Source: Caldilineaceae bacterium
GTDB taxonomy: Bacteria; Chloroflexota; Anaerolineae; Caldilineales; Caldilineaceae
DNA: 64,000 nt
Direction: 5' to 3'
Assembly (NCBI GenBank): GCA_019637645.1
Contig: JAHBVH010000003.1
Span: 116,961 to 180,960, forward strand
Shown here: in pieces, positions 17,029-24,282 of the stretch
Position numbering within the stretch: the first letter of the stretch is position 1
How the letters are laid out: every line of letters begins with the position of its first letter
The notes under the pieces: generated by a model
Seen by the model: only the letters and a program-made list of their open reading frames with translations
Database searches by the model: none
Told to the model about the DNA's origin: nothing
Position numbers and translations under genes: made by a program

Positions 17029-18492
17029 TTATTCGCGTTGGCCGCCCGCGAAGCCGTTGTATTCGTCCAGGAACCATTCGGCTTGTTTGGTCATAAAGAC
17101 GCCGATTTCCGCACCTTTGAAGGCGAACGAAATGCGGAGTCCACCCAAGTAGACGTCGGTGATGAGCACCTCCAGGTTCAGGGTCTGTGCGTCGATCCAG
17201 GCTGCCGAAGCGAGACATTCATAGGGGGTGCCGGGGATCACGCCGATCTGTTCGCCGAAATAATTGCGTTGGGGAAATGGGTCGGGCAGCACTTGCCCAA
17301 TACCAAAATGGAGCCGATTGTCGCCTTGGTCGTTACTGTATTCCCACGTGCCTCGATCACCGTGGAAGGAAAGGCGCATCCGCGTGATGCCCATGGGATT
17401 TTCTTCTAGCCTATACCAGGCCCCATTGACTTCTGCCGCTACCGGCGCGTCTGGCTTGCCTGGCAAGGGTAGGACGGCGAGTTTGGCAATCTGATCTACG
17501 AGTGCCGCATGGGCATCGGGATTCTCGGGCAGGGGCGCATCGGCCAGGTGGGGGTAGATCTCTTCCCACATCACATCGGGAATGGGTGTACCGGCTGGCG
17601 CGCCTTGGGTGTCGGCAATACAGGCAAAGAGGAATTCCTGGTCGGGAAAGCCAAGGGCAAACTGGCTGCCCATGCCACGGAAGGAGAAGCCGTTCGCTTT
17701 TTCACGCCAAATCTGATAGCCATAGCCGTCGTTACCCCGAATGCTGTTATCGATCTGCTTGGCCGTGGCCGCGTGTACATAGGCTTCTGGCAGAACCCTT
17801 TGCGTGCCCCACAGACCACCATTCAGACAGGCGAGCGCCACTTTTGCCATATCGCGCAGGGTGCAGATAACGCCCGATCCGCCCCAGGAGCCGCCTTCGG
17901 GCGTGCGAACACACCAAGCATCGGCAGAAAAACCGATGGGATCCAGAAAGTGTGGGCGCATGTAATCGAGAAAGGGCCTGCCTGCTAGCCGCTCAACCGT
18001 GGCTGTGAGCACAACCGTCGCTGCGGTGTCGTAGGCAAAAATCGTGCCCGGCGGGTGGGAGGGGTATTTGTTGAAAAAGGTCCACACCCAGTCGGCATCG
18101 TCGCGGCCATAGGAATTGCTCGAATGGGGCGTTGACATCATCAGGAGATCCCGGACGGTTGCTGTGGCTAGCCACGGGTGCAGCTTGTCCGGCACTTTGT
18201 CGGGAAAGTAGTCGGCAACTTGGCTGGCGAGCGTGAGCTTGCCTTCGTCGATCAGCAAGCCAACGGCGAGGGCGACAAAGCTTTTACTCACCGAGTACAT
18301 GCGATGTTTGCGGTCAGCCGACCAAGGGGCCCAATAGCCTTCGGCGGCAATGCGGTTATGGCGCACGACCAGAAAGCCATGGATGCCGATCCGCTCGGTA
18401 TTCATGCGTTGGAGAAAATTCAGAATCGCCTGGGAAGGAATCCCCAGGCTTTCTGGTGAGGGGGCTGGCGTAAAGATGGTTTCACTTCCCAT
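17029..18492 (-). CDS. Serine hydrolase, beta-lactamase/penicillin-binding-protein-like
   Basis: This is a 487-residue protein of the beta-lactamase class C/esterase fold. The nucleophile motif SVSK (Ser at about 67, Lys at about 70) follows KHRMY, as usual in this family. The second motif is Y-D-T in IFAYDTAATVV instead of the classic Y-x-N, which is common among esterase-like members. The region GGSWGGSGVICTLRDMAKVAL is a strong family block. A C-terminal extension of about 130 residues may be a lipocalin-like or substrate domain. There is no signal peptide, so it is probably a cytoplasmic esterase, amidase or peptidase rather than an antibiotic lactamase. ATG follows GAGGAG, and a TATAAT-like box lies at 18532-18537 on this strand. 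Confidence 0.88.
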   Translation of the reverse strand: MGSETIFTPAPSPESLGIPSQAILNFLQRMNTERIGIHGFLVVRHNRIAAEGYWAPWSADRKHRMYSVSKSFVALAVGLLIDEGKLTLASQVADYFPDKVPDKLHPWLATATVRDLLMMSTPHSSNSYGRDDADWVWTFFNKYPSHPPGTIFAYDTAATVVLTATVERLAGRPFLDYMRPHFLDPIGFSADAWCVRTPEGGSWGGSGVICTLRDMAKVALACLNGGLWGTQRVLPEAYVHAATAKQIDNSIRGNDGYGYQIWREKANGFSFRGMGSQFALGFPDQEFLFACIADTQGAPAGTPIPDVMWEEIYPHLADAPLPENPDAHAALVDQIAKLAVLPLPGKPDAPVAAEVNGAWYRLEENPMGITRMRLSFHGDRGTWEYSNDQGDNRLHFGIGQVLPDPFPQRNYFGEQIGVIPGTPYECLASAAWIDAQTLNLEVLITDVYLGGLRISFAFKGAEIGVFMTKQAEWFLDEYNGFAGGQRE

Positions 18493-18594
18493 ATCGACTC
18501 CTCGTTTTTGCGCTGAGATTAATCCGCTCCAATTATACTCAGCTTTGTTTGAAAAGCGCTAGTCCGTGTTTTGTTTGGCATTCGTGGGTATGAC

Positions 18595-18623
18595 CTGACA
18601 CGCTCTGCCATTCGTTGTATAAT
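18595..18623 (+). promoter_or_regulatory. Candidate sigma70-type promoter
   Basis: CTGACA, exactly 17 bases and TATAAT (18618-18623) point to a start near 18630. This leaves a leader of about 110 bases before the oxidoreductase ATG at 18741. The leader contains a 7-bp inverted repeat (ATGCTGG/CCAGCAT). Confidence 0.6.
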
Positions 18624-18740
18624 AAGCCCGTTGCTTGCTAACACATGGATGCTGGTGATTGTGCCGCGTGCCACGCCAGCATGAAGCACAGTACTTTGCC
18701 TTTCTTCTCTTCCTAGCTCAAAAAAGATGGAACCAATCTC

Positions 18741-19901
18741 ATGAATCCTGTACGAATCGGTATGCTCGGCTTGGGGCAGCGCGGTTTGCAACATCTGCGT
18801 GCTGTCTACCAATTACAGCAGGCCGGGTTGGCCCGCTTGGTTACCTTGGCCGATGCTTTCCCCACTAATGTTGATCCCCAGAAGTTGCAGAAGTTTGTCC
18901 CTGGTCTACCCACAGATGAGATTCAGCTAACCACGAACCTGGAGACGCTCTTTGACGGTAGCCTGGATGCGCTCTATATTTCGATCCCCCCGAATGTCCA
19001 TCAGGGCGAAATTGTACGGGCAGCTGCCGCGGGCATCCACCTTTTCATCGAAAAGCCTATGAGCCTCTATTTGGACGAAGCGCTTGAAATGGAGCGGGCT
19101 ATCAGCGCGGCGGGCATTCTTTCGACCGTAGGTTTCCAACAGCGTTTTGATGCACGTCACGAGGCGATCAAAGCGTTCCTGCAGGATAAGCCCCTGGTGA
19201 TGGCGAGCTATACTCGGCATGATGCCCTGGAAGCCCATAGTGTCAAGCATACGCCGACCGAGGCCGTTGGCGGGCCTGGCAACCGCGTCTGGACAGCGAG
19301 CCGTGCTTGGTCGGGCGGCACCGTTGTCGAGGCAGGGATTCACCCGCTCGATGTCTGGCGCTACTGGTTTGGGGATGTGGAATGGGTGCAGTCGGTCTAC
19401 AATCATCGCTCTGCCGCCGAGATCATCGACGGCGCGGATAACCCGTATGCCTATAACGTGCTCTTTGGCTTTCAAAATGGGGTTGTTGGCAACCTGATTC
19501 TATCGCGCTTGCGGCGGGTCTTCTCCCCGTACCAAGAACAACAGATCCTGTGGAATGAAGGGCGGCTTGCCCTGGAAGACGACGCGGTGGTCATTCATGC
19601 CTATCATGGCCCCTACCCACCAAGCAGCCAACCAACAACCGCCGAAGTGCAACGCATCTTACCAGTTGGGCCAGCCCAAGATACGACGTTAGCCATTTCA
19701 CGGGCCTTTGTCGAAGCGGTCGCGCACAATGACCCAACGCGTATCCGCTCGCCTTTTCCCGACGCCATGAATAGCCTGGCCGCGGTGCTGGCTGCCAACA
19801 TCTCCGATGAATTACAGGGGCAGCGCGTCAACTTACACGAACTCTTGACCAGCCCCGCCTATGCCCACTTCCGGCAGAAACCTAGTGCTGCGCACCGATA
19901 A
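18741..19901 (+). CDS. Gfo/Idh/MocA family oxidoreductase
   Basis: The protein is 386 residues. The N-terminal NAD(P)-binding Rossmann fold (VRIGMLGLGQRGLQHLRAVY) is followed by LYISIPPNVHQGEIVRAA and the family EKP motif in HLFIEKPMSLYLDEALEM. The second domain includes VEAGIHPLDVWRYWFGDVEW, where the conserved His lies in the substrate pocket. It is probably a sugar or cyclitol dehydrogenase; the substrate is unknown. It stands alone, with its own promoter upstream and a perfect terminator-like palindrome just after the stop, and converges on the YdeI-like gene. Confidence 0.9.
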   Translation: MNPVRIGMLGLGQRGLQHLRAVYQLQQAGLARLVTLADAFPTNVDPQKLQKFVPGLPTDEIQLTTNLETLFDGSLDALYISIPPNVHQGEIVRAAAAGIHLFIEKPMSLYLDEALEMERAISAAGILSTVGFQQRFDARHEAIKAFLQDKPLVMASYTRHDALEAHSVKHTPTEAVGGPGNRVWTASRAWSGGTVVEAGIHPLDVWRYWFGDVEWVQSVYNHRSAAEIIDGADNPYAYNVLFGFQNGVVGNLILSRLRRVFSPYQEQQILWNEGRLALEDDAVVIHAYHGPYPPSSQPTTAEVQRILPVGPAQDTTLAISRAFVEAVAHNDPTRIRSPFPDAMNSLAAVLAANISDELQGQRVNLHELLTSPAYAHFRQKPSAAHR

Positions 19902-19920
19902 AGACGGTTGGCAACCAGAC

Positions 19921-19956
19921 AAGACCTGACAGGTTTTCAAAAACCTGTCAGGTCTT
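19921..19956. repeat. Perfect 17-bp palindrome, AAGACCTGACAGGTTTT type
   Basis: Two exact 17-base arms are separated by two bases, between convergent genes (stops at 19901 and 20005). The geometry fits a bidirectional terminator. It is the best preserved member of its family in the window. Confidence 0.9.
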
Positions 19957-20004
19957 GGTTAACAGCGTAACTTCTCCCTTGATCAACCAAGTCACCAGGG
20001 AGCC

Positions 20005-20601
20005 TCATTCATCCTGTAGTCCCTTGCCCGCGAGAATTTGTGGAATCGCTTTTGCAATCCTGGCTTCCCGCGTTTTGGCTTGTTTGGGCGCGGAAAAATG
20101 CAGCACGTAGGCTCTTTGTCGGCCTGGGGTTAAAGCCTCAAACGCGTCTTGCAGGCCGGGAACTTCCTCTAGCTTCGTAAGCAATTCTTCGGGGAAATTA
20201 AATTCTGCTGTGGCTTTGAACGTTACTTGCCGACCGGCTTTTTCGTTGGCGATGGCTTCGTTAATGTAGGTGTGCAAAACCGATTCCAGCTTCACAATCT
20301 CCTGCACGTTGGTGAAGCGGATCTGGCGCGCCGCCTGCACATTCGCGGTCTGTTGGATGAGAATGCCCTGCGGATCTTGTAACAAAGCACCTTTGTGAAA
20401 CAGCAGTGCGCAGTATTCTTTAAAGCCATGGATTAAAACGACGTTACTGCCTTGCCAGGTGTAACAAGGCACACCCCACTTTAATTCTTCGGTCAATTCA
20501 CAGCCTAGCACGATTTCACGTAATGTCGTATATGCTGCCTGCCACGGTGTGGCCTCTCGAAAAAAGAACTCAACCTTCGGATTCTTTTGATGCTCTGACA
20601 T
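20005..20601 (-). CDS. YdeI/OmdA family protein with DUF1801 domain
   Basis: The protein is 198 residues from the ATG at 20601, which has AGGAGG 11 bases upstream; the longer frame extending to 20817 has no conserved sequence. Residues about 10-115 form a DUF1801-type domain (ELKWGVPCYTWQGSNVVLIH, KEYCALLFHKGALLQDPQGI). The C-terminus has the bacteriocin-protection YdeI/OmpD-associated signature, with FPEELLTKLEEVPGLQDAFE and LTPGRQRAYVLHFSAPKQAK. In enterics YdeI is tied to resistance to antimicrobial peptides; the biochemical activity is unknown. It is probably co-transcribed with the small membrane protein upstream. Confidence 0.85.
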   Translation of the reverse strand: MSEHQKNPKVEFFFREATPWQAAYTTLREIVLGCELTEELKWGVPCYTWQGSNVVLIHGFKEYCALLFHKGALLQDPQGILIQQTANVQAARQIRFTNVQEIVKLESVLHTYINEAIANEKAGRQVTFKATAEFNFPEELLTKLEEVPGLQDAFEALTPGRQRAYVLHFSAPKQAKTREARIAKAIPQILAGKGLQDE

Positions 20602-20668
20602 GCGCTCGGTTGCCTCCTGAGATGACCTAACGGGATCAATGTCGTTCCCTTGATTGATGGGCCGACTG

Positions 20669-20716
20669 ACGGCGACGCGCTTCTGACTGCTTGTGATAGG
20701 CTGAGCGCGTCGCCGT
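20669..20716. repeat. 13-bp inverted repeat with 22-base loop
   Basis: ACGGCGACGCGCT at 20669-20681 is the exact reverse complement of 20704-20716. It lies between the small membrane gene and the YdeI-like gene, so it would form a hairpin in their shared transcript. There is no U-run after it on the minus strand, so it is not a typical terminator. Confidence 0.75.
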
Positions 20717-20767
20717 GCTGCTTTTGTATAGAGGACCGTTCCCTTTAGTCGCGTTCGTTGGGCCAGC

Positions 20768-20998
20768 CTAGCCCGTCTGTCGCTCATTGCGCCGCTTGGC
20801 TGTGTAGGGCAACACAAATAGATACAGACCAGTGATCAAGAGTAAAACAAGCGGGATCAGCGTCGAGAGCCCCACCCATAGGGCAATTTCTTCCGAGCCC
20901 ATGGGGATGATATTCACAACAATATTAGCCAGGACAAGTACGGTAAAGACCATTGAAAGCCAGCGATGGCTTTGGCGAAACCAGCTATTCCAGTTCAT
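20768..20998 (-). CDS. Small membrane protein, two transmembrane segments
   Basis: The protein is 76 residues. MNWNSWFRQSHRWLSMVFTV begins a first hydrophobic helix (about 14-32) with a basic N-terminal side. A second helix (about 42-65, LIPLVLLLITGLYLFVLPY) is followed by the basic tail AKRRNERQTG. ATG is preceded by AAAGGA. The hydrophobic pattern and ribosome binding site support a real gene, but no family is recognised. It is located between the ArsR-SRPBCC gene (40 bases upstream) and the YdeI-like gene, so all three may be one transcription unit. Confidence 0.65.
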   Translation of the reverse strand: MNWNSWFRQSHRWLSMVFTVLVLANIVVNIIPMGSEEIALWVGLSTLIPLVLLLITGLYLFVLPYTAKRRNERQTG

Positions 20999-21038
20999 TT
21001 GAAAGTCCTTTCTTCAGACACCTACCGCATCCCCCAAG

Positions 21039-21812
21039 TTAGTATTCCTCTGGCAGCGGTTCACCAGTTTCGAGCAACGTTTTCAGATTACTGAGAATCC
21101 ACGTCCAGCCGCCACTTTGCAAGCCTTGATAGGTGGGCGTTTCCCCTTGGAATTCTTCGTGGATCACAGTGACCTTGGTGACGCCACTAGAGATTGGCTC
21201 CAATTCCCAGGTGACCTTTGTAGGCGCGTCTTTATGCATGGGCGGCCAGAGAGAATGATAGGTATGGACCAGCCGATTGGGCGGATCGGACAAGATAACC
21301 TCGCCTTCGACAATCGGTGCGCCACTTGGCTTGTGATAGGTAAAGGGCGAGCCGACCGTGAGATCGGTCTTGAGGGTGCAGCCATAGTAGTAGCGCGTGG
21401 TAAACTCTGGTTTGGTGACCGCTTCCCACACCTGTGCTTGCGGTGCTTTAATGATAATGTGATAAACAAGCTTGGGCTTCGCGTCGTTGGTCATCATCGT
21501 GCCTCCTTCCAGCACTGCTTTCAAATCGGCCAGCGCGCTCGCACGTTCTGCCGAATACTTGTTGAGCCAGCGATCGGAGATGAGCTGGATCGGAACAGGA
21601 TTGAGGTAGTGCAGCTTTTCGCGACCCACTTTGCGGGTGGTGATTAGCCCCGCTTCTGCGAGGATCCGCAGGTGCTTCATCACACCAAAGCGCGTCATGG
21701 GCAACACCGATTCTAACTCGGTGAGCGTGCGGCCGTCACGCTCGAAGAGGAGATCCAGTAGTTGCCGACGTGTGGGGTCAGAAAGGGCGCGAAAGACAGC
21801 TTCATGTTCCAT
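21039..21812 (-). CDS. ArsR-type HTH regulator fused to SRPBCC (AHSA1-like) domain
   Basis: The protein is 257 residues from ATG 21812. Residues 1-90 are an ArsR-family winged helix (VFRALSDPTRRQLLDLLFER, MTRFGVMKHLRILAEAGLIT). From about residue 110 an AHSA1/SRPBCC lipid- or ligand-binding domain follows (HIIIKAPQAQVWEAVTKPEF, ending GGWTWILSNLKTLLETGEPL). In many genomes these are two adjacent genes. Here they are in one frame, yet the junction still carries AAGGAGG followed by two ATG codons (21497 and 21494), so a separate SRPBCC product is likely too. A consensus promoter overlaps a palindrome just upstream, and the start codon is 7 bases past the -10 box, predicting a leaderless, self-repressed transcript. 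The SRPBCC half may be the sensor. Confidence 0.88.
   Translation of the reverse strand: MEHEAVFRALSDPTRRQLLDLLFERDGRTLTELESVLPMTRFGVMKHLRILAEAGLITTRKVGREKLHYLNPVPIQLISDRWLNKYSAERASALADLKAVLEGGTMMTNDAKPKLVYHIIIKAPQAQVWEAVTKPEFTTRYYYGCTLKTDLTVGSPFTYHKPSGAPIVEGEVILSDPPNRLVHTYHSLWPPMHKDAPTKVTWELEPISSGVTKVTVIHEEFQGETPTYQGLQSGGWTWILSNLKTLLETGEPLPEEY
21494..21508 (-). promoter_or_regulatory. Internal ribosome binding site and start inside the ArsR-SRPBCC gene
   Basis: The bases encoding Leu-Glu-Gly-Gly-Thr-Met-Met read GGAAGGAGGCACGATGATG. This is a near-perfect Shine-Dalgarno sequence with 5-6 bases to ATG 21497. It would allow the SRPBCC domain to be made alone. Confidence 0.6.
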
Positions 21813-21819
21813 AGAAAGT

Positions 21820-21849
21820 ATTATATGTGACCATTTGGTCACATGTCAA
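21820..21849 (-). promoter_or_regulatory. Consensus promoter with palindromic operator as spacer (ArsR-SRPBCC)
   Basis: On the minus strand: TTGACA (21844-21849), an 18-base spacer that is itself the perfect palindrome TGTGACCAAATGGTCACA, then TATAAT (21820-21825). The ATG follows 7 bases later. A second small palindrome, TGTCAAGTTGACA, overlaps the -35 box (21844-21856). The arrangement is ideal for autorepression by the encoded ArsR protein. Confidence 0.75.
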
Positions 21850-21974
21850 GTTGACATAGTGTTCAAGTTGGGGAACGCGCCGCTTTGCTTGGCCGCTTAC
21901 CAGCCAGAAGTATTCTTGTCTGTACTTGTGGTCTTTGACTGACTGGTATTTTTGATGAGCAAGTGGGTCTCGAT

Positions 21975-22331
21975 TTACGTGCGGCTAGGCCAGGGCGCAC
22001 CCGTTTGCATGGCCGTAGCATATTCGTGCAAGCGCTGGTCATCATGGCCGCGGACTTGTGACAGGAAAGGAAAATCGGCAGGTGTGACTGTCAGTTTGGC
22101 AAGGGGCTGCACCGGCACCAAACTGACCAGCTGGGCGATGTAGACTTGAGTGGAGCCAACTGCGACAGCAGGTTGCGCGGTAAAGGTATGGTGTGGCAAG
22201 AGATAGACTGTCCCCCTGCGCCAGGGCTGCGTGGGTAGCGCCGTCGCGCTGACCGAGAAGACATAGAAGGGGCCAGCCATAGCCCCTGTTTCGTCGGCAA
22301 GGCGGATACAGCCATTGGCCACGGATGGCAC
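21975..22331 (-). CDS. Hypothetical protein, probably an N-terminally truncated remnant
   Basis: From GTG 22331 the frame gives 118 residues (VANGCIRLADETGAMAGPFY, RRGTVYLLPHHTFTAQP, LTVTPADFPFLSQVRGHDD). It resembles the C-terminal half of uncharacterised bacterial proteins. The same frame stays open upstream without a start codon and still looks coding (EFGRQTAVYAAADGIWPIFF, then AIVDRERVPS), running into the end of higA. So the natural N-terminus seems to have been lost, perhaps when the higBA module inserted. It may be a pseudogene, or may be expressed from the GTG by coupling to higA. Function unknown. Confidence 0.45.
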   Translation of the reverse strand: MPSVANGCIRLADETGAMAGPFYVFSVSATALPTQPWRRGTVYLLPHHTFTAQPAVAVGSTQVYIAQLVSLVPVQPLAKLTVTPADFPFLSQVRGHDDQRLHEYATAMQTGAPWPSRT

Positions 22332-22453
22332 CCGTTCCCGATCGACAATGGCAAAGAAGATCGGCCAGATGCCATCGGCAGCGGCATAGACCGCAGTTTG
22401 ACGGCCAAATTCATTGACATCATCCGCCTGGCGCGGGTTGCTTGTTTCTGCTT

Positions 22454-22768
22454 TTACACAGCCGTCAAGGTTCTGATCTGTGTAACATCAGTTTCAATCA
22501 GTTGTGCAACATCCCATAAGTCTACTGCTCGCTGGGCCTTCAGCCAGAATTCCGGCGTGTTTCCAAATAACTTTGCCAAGCGCAGTGCCATCGCTGGACT
22601 GACGCCACGCCGCTCGCGTAATAGTTCGTTGACGGACTGACGGGAAACGCCAATGGCTTTCGCTAAGCGAGCTGGAGTAAGGCCGTAGTCAGGGAGAAAA
22701 TCTTCACGTAGCATCTCGCCTGGGTGGGTTGGTCTACGATTCATGGGCATGGTATTCAGAATACTCAT
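22454..22768 (-). CDS. higA: HigA-type antitoxin, XRE-family HTH
   Basis: The protein is 104 residues from the ATG at 22768. An earlier in-frame extension overlaps higB and is not conserved. The HigA signature is clear: RRPTHPGEMLREDFLPDYGL, helix-turn-helix LAKAIGVSRQSVNELLRERR and GVSPAMALRLAKLFGNTPEF with WLKAQRAVDLWD. It neutralises the HigB toxin encoded just upstream (13-base gap) and with it should repress the shared promoter. In the higBA type the toxin gene comes first, as here. The C-terminal 20 residues are unremarkable. Confidence 0.93.
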   Translation of the reverse strand: MSILNTMPMNRRPTHPGEMLREDFLPDYGLTPARLAKAIGVSRQSVNELLRERRGVSPAMALRLAKLFGNTPEFWLKAQRAVDLWDVAQLIETDVTQIRTLTAV

Positions 22769-22781
22769 CGTGCTCCGCTCC

Positions 22782-23063
22782 TCAGTGATAATCACAAACT
22801 TCGACATCATAAGCATCACCATTGACAAATCGGAAACAAATTCGCCACTGGTCATTGATCGAAATTGAATGTTGCCCCTTCCGATCCCCTTCAAGCGCAT
22901 GTAGTCGATTTCCAGGTGGAATTTTCAACTCATCAAGATGCATAGCAAGGTTGATATATTCCAGCTTCCGCGCCGCTCGTCTCGCCACATCTGGTGGAAA
23001 GTGTCTACTTCTACCATTGATATAGCGTTCCTGCGTCTGGCGATCAGCGAACGACTCTATCAT
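22782..23063 (-). CDS. higB: HigB-type toxin, RelE superfamily mRNA interferase
   Basis: The protein is 93 residues, full length for HigB. It starts MIESFADRQTQERYINGRSR, contains ARRAARKLEYINLAMHLDEL with LKIPPGNRLHALEGDR, and ends with the catalytic-side strand SISINDQWRICFRF and the DVEVCDYH tail. The basic and aromatic residues needed for ribosome-dependent mRNA cleavage are in place. ATG 23063 lies 7 bases after a -10 box, so the mRNA is predicted to be leaderless. It forms a type II toxin-antitoxin pair with higA downstream. Confidence 0.93.
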   Translation of the reverse strand: MIESFADRQTQERYINGRSRHFPPDVARRAARKLEYINLAMHLDELKIPPGNRLHALEGDRKGQHSISINDQWRICFRFVNGDAYDVEVCDYH

Positions 23064-23070
23064 ATCCTGA

Positions 23071-23099
23071 ATTGTATTCTGTCACGTGACGGATGTCAA
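23071..23099 (-). promoter_or_regulatory. higBA promoter with palindromic operator in the spacer
   Basis: On the minus strand: TTGACA (23094-23099), 17 bases, TACAAT (23071-23076). The spacer contains the perfect palindrome GTCACGTGAC (23081-23090), a good candidate HigA operator. The higB ATG comes 7 bases after the -10 box. Confidence 0.75.
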
Positions 23100-23409
23100 C
23101 CCTTGGTTGAGGATGATAAATCGCTGGCAATGCCCTGTTTTGGCCGAACAGAAAGCTCGTCTGTGAACGACGGAAGTACAACCACACTGCCGACGTGAAT
23201 ACTTATTCGAACTTTTCTACCCTGCAGCCGCGGGGCAGCCGGCTCACTCTCCCACGCCAGCATCCCGAAGACCCATTCGTGGACGCAGCCCAACAGTTCG
23301 CCGCACATGCAGCGAGCTAGTGCTGCCAGGCCCAGGGCAAACTCGCACAGGGTGAGGGCGCGTTTGGCGGCTAGCACGCACCAGCCGCTGTTCTATACGG
23401 AGATGGACG
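23100..23409. other. Region without a convincing gene
   Basis: Between higB and the PhyH gene, short overlapping frames exist on the minus strand (about 23096-23477). Their translations show no domain, are Cys/Arg-rich and lack ribosome binding sites. The stretch could be an unrecognisable gene remnant; nothing can be named. Confidence 0.4.
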
Positions 23410-24198
23410 TCACGGTGTAGCTGATGCACCGACAACATGGCATACACGTGGGCCTGGCCCGATGTATTCAGGGGCACTATGGATCGTAAAGTTTTTCATC
23501 AATACAACATCGCCGGGTTTCCCCGATACATTCATGAGGCGCACGGAATCACTTTCCTGCTCCGTCTGATGGAGCGTTTCTCTACTATTGAGCACCTTGA
23601 ACCATTCATGGTCAGCTGTAAACCACTTCTTAACCTTCCTTGTCGGATTTCCCCTCTTCTCCGATGAGAGATTCCCCCAAAAATCCAGCACCTTGCGGGC
23701 GCTACCTGCAACTATCCAAGTGCCACCGGAATTGGGAAGAATTTCTGTCACCGGCGTAAACAACCATAGACCTTGAATGGTATGAAGATCTGGGCGACCA
23801 TCCCAATGCCAGGTGCCTCTGGGGGCTAATTCAAGCGCCGGTGAATGTTGTTTTTCCAGCCGTCTGGGCGCATTTGCAAACCACATACCGCCGGTATTGG
23901 GGTACTCCCACCCCTTTCCGATCAAGCTGTCCACTGTATTTTTCACCGATTCGATTTCCAATGGCACGCAATGTTTATCGCGTCCAATCGGCTTTAGAAG
24001 GCTCGGTTCCAAATTCGTCCAAGCCTGGGGGCTTTCGGGGGCTGATCCCAGTATTTCGATAACCCTTTGGCGCAGATAGGTAAACCAGTCTGAAGGAATC
24101 AGCTCGGTGATCCTTAATACGCCCTCCTGTTCCCAAGCCTGGAGGGCGTGTTCATCAACCTTTGTACAGGTGTACGGTTCAGTAACCTTGAAAAACAT
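23410..24198 (-). CDS. Phytanoyl-CoA dioxygenase (PhyH) family protein
   Basis: The protein is 262 residues and Fe(II)/2-oxoglutarate-dependent by family. The facial triad can be placed: HxD in GTWHWDGRPDLHTIQGLWLF, the distal His in MKNFTIHSAPEYIGPGPRVC, and after it the Arg that holds 2-oxoglutarate. VTEILPNSGGTWIVAGSARK is the typical block between them. The family hydroxylates small metabolites and lipids; the substrate is not predictable. No signal peptide is seen. It is a single gene located between higBA and the ABC-F gene, in the same orientation but separated by 84 bases from the latter's stop. Confidence 0.82.
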   Translation of the reverse strand: MFFKVTEPYTCTKVDEHALQAWEQEGVLRITELIPSDWFTYLRQRVIEILGSAPESPQAWTNLEPSLLKPIGRDKHCVPLEIESVKNTVDSLIGKGWEYPNTGGMWFANAPRRLEKQHSPALELAPRGTWHWDGRPDLHTIQGLWLFTPVTEILPNSGGTWIVAGSARKVLDFWGNLSSEKRGNPTRKVKKWFTADHEWFKVLNSRETLHQTEQESDSVRLMNVSGKPGDVVLMKNFTIHSAPEYIGPGPRVCHVVGASATP

Positions 24199-24282
24199 GG
24201 CGGTTCTAGCTCCTTGGTGGTGAATTGAATAAAGATGCGAACGATGCTCGCGGACGACGAAACAACATGATTGCCGTTGCGT

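Noticed and set aside
17029..18492. Serine hydrolase as a true antibiotic beta-lactamase
   Set aside because: It has SxxK, but Y-D-T instead of Y-x-N, no signal peptide and a long extra C-terminal domain; esterase- or peptidase-like function is more likely.
20602..20817. N-terminal extension of the YdeI-like gene
   Set aside because: The added 72 residues are unconserved and overlap the small membrane gene; AGGAGG precedes the ATG at 20601.
23096..23477. Overlapping minus-strand frames between higB and the PhyH gene, considered as a transposase remnant
   Set aside because: The translations are Cys/Arg-rich and lack any DDE or other transposase motif; no flanking inverted repeats were seen.
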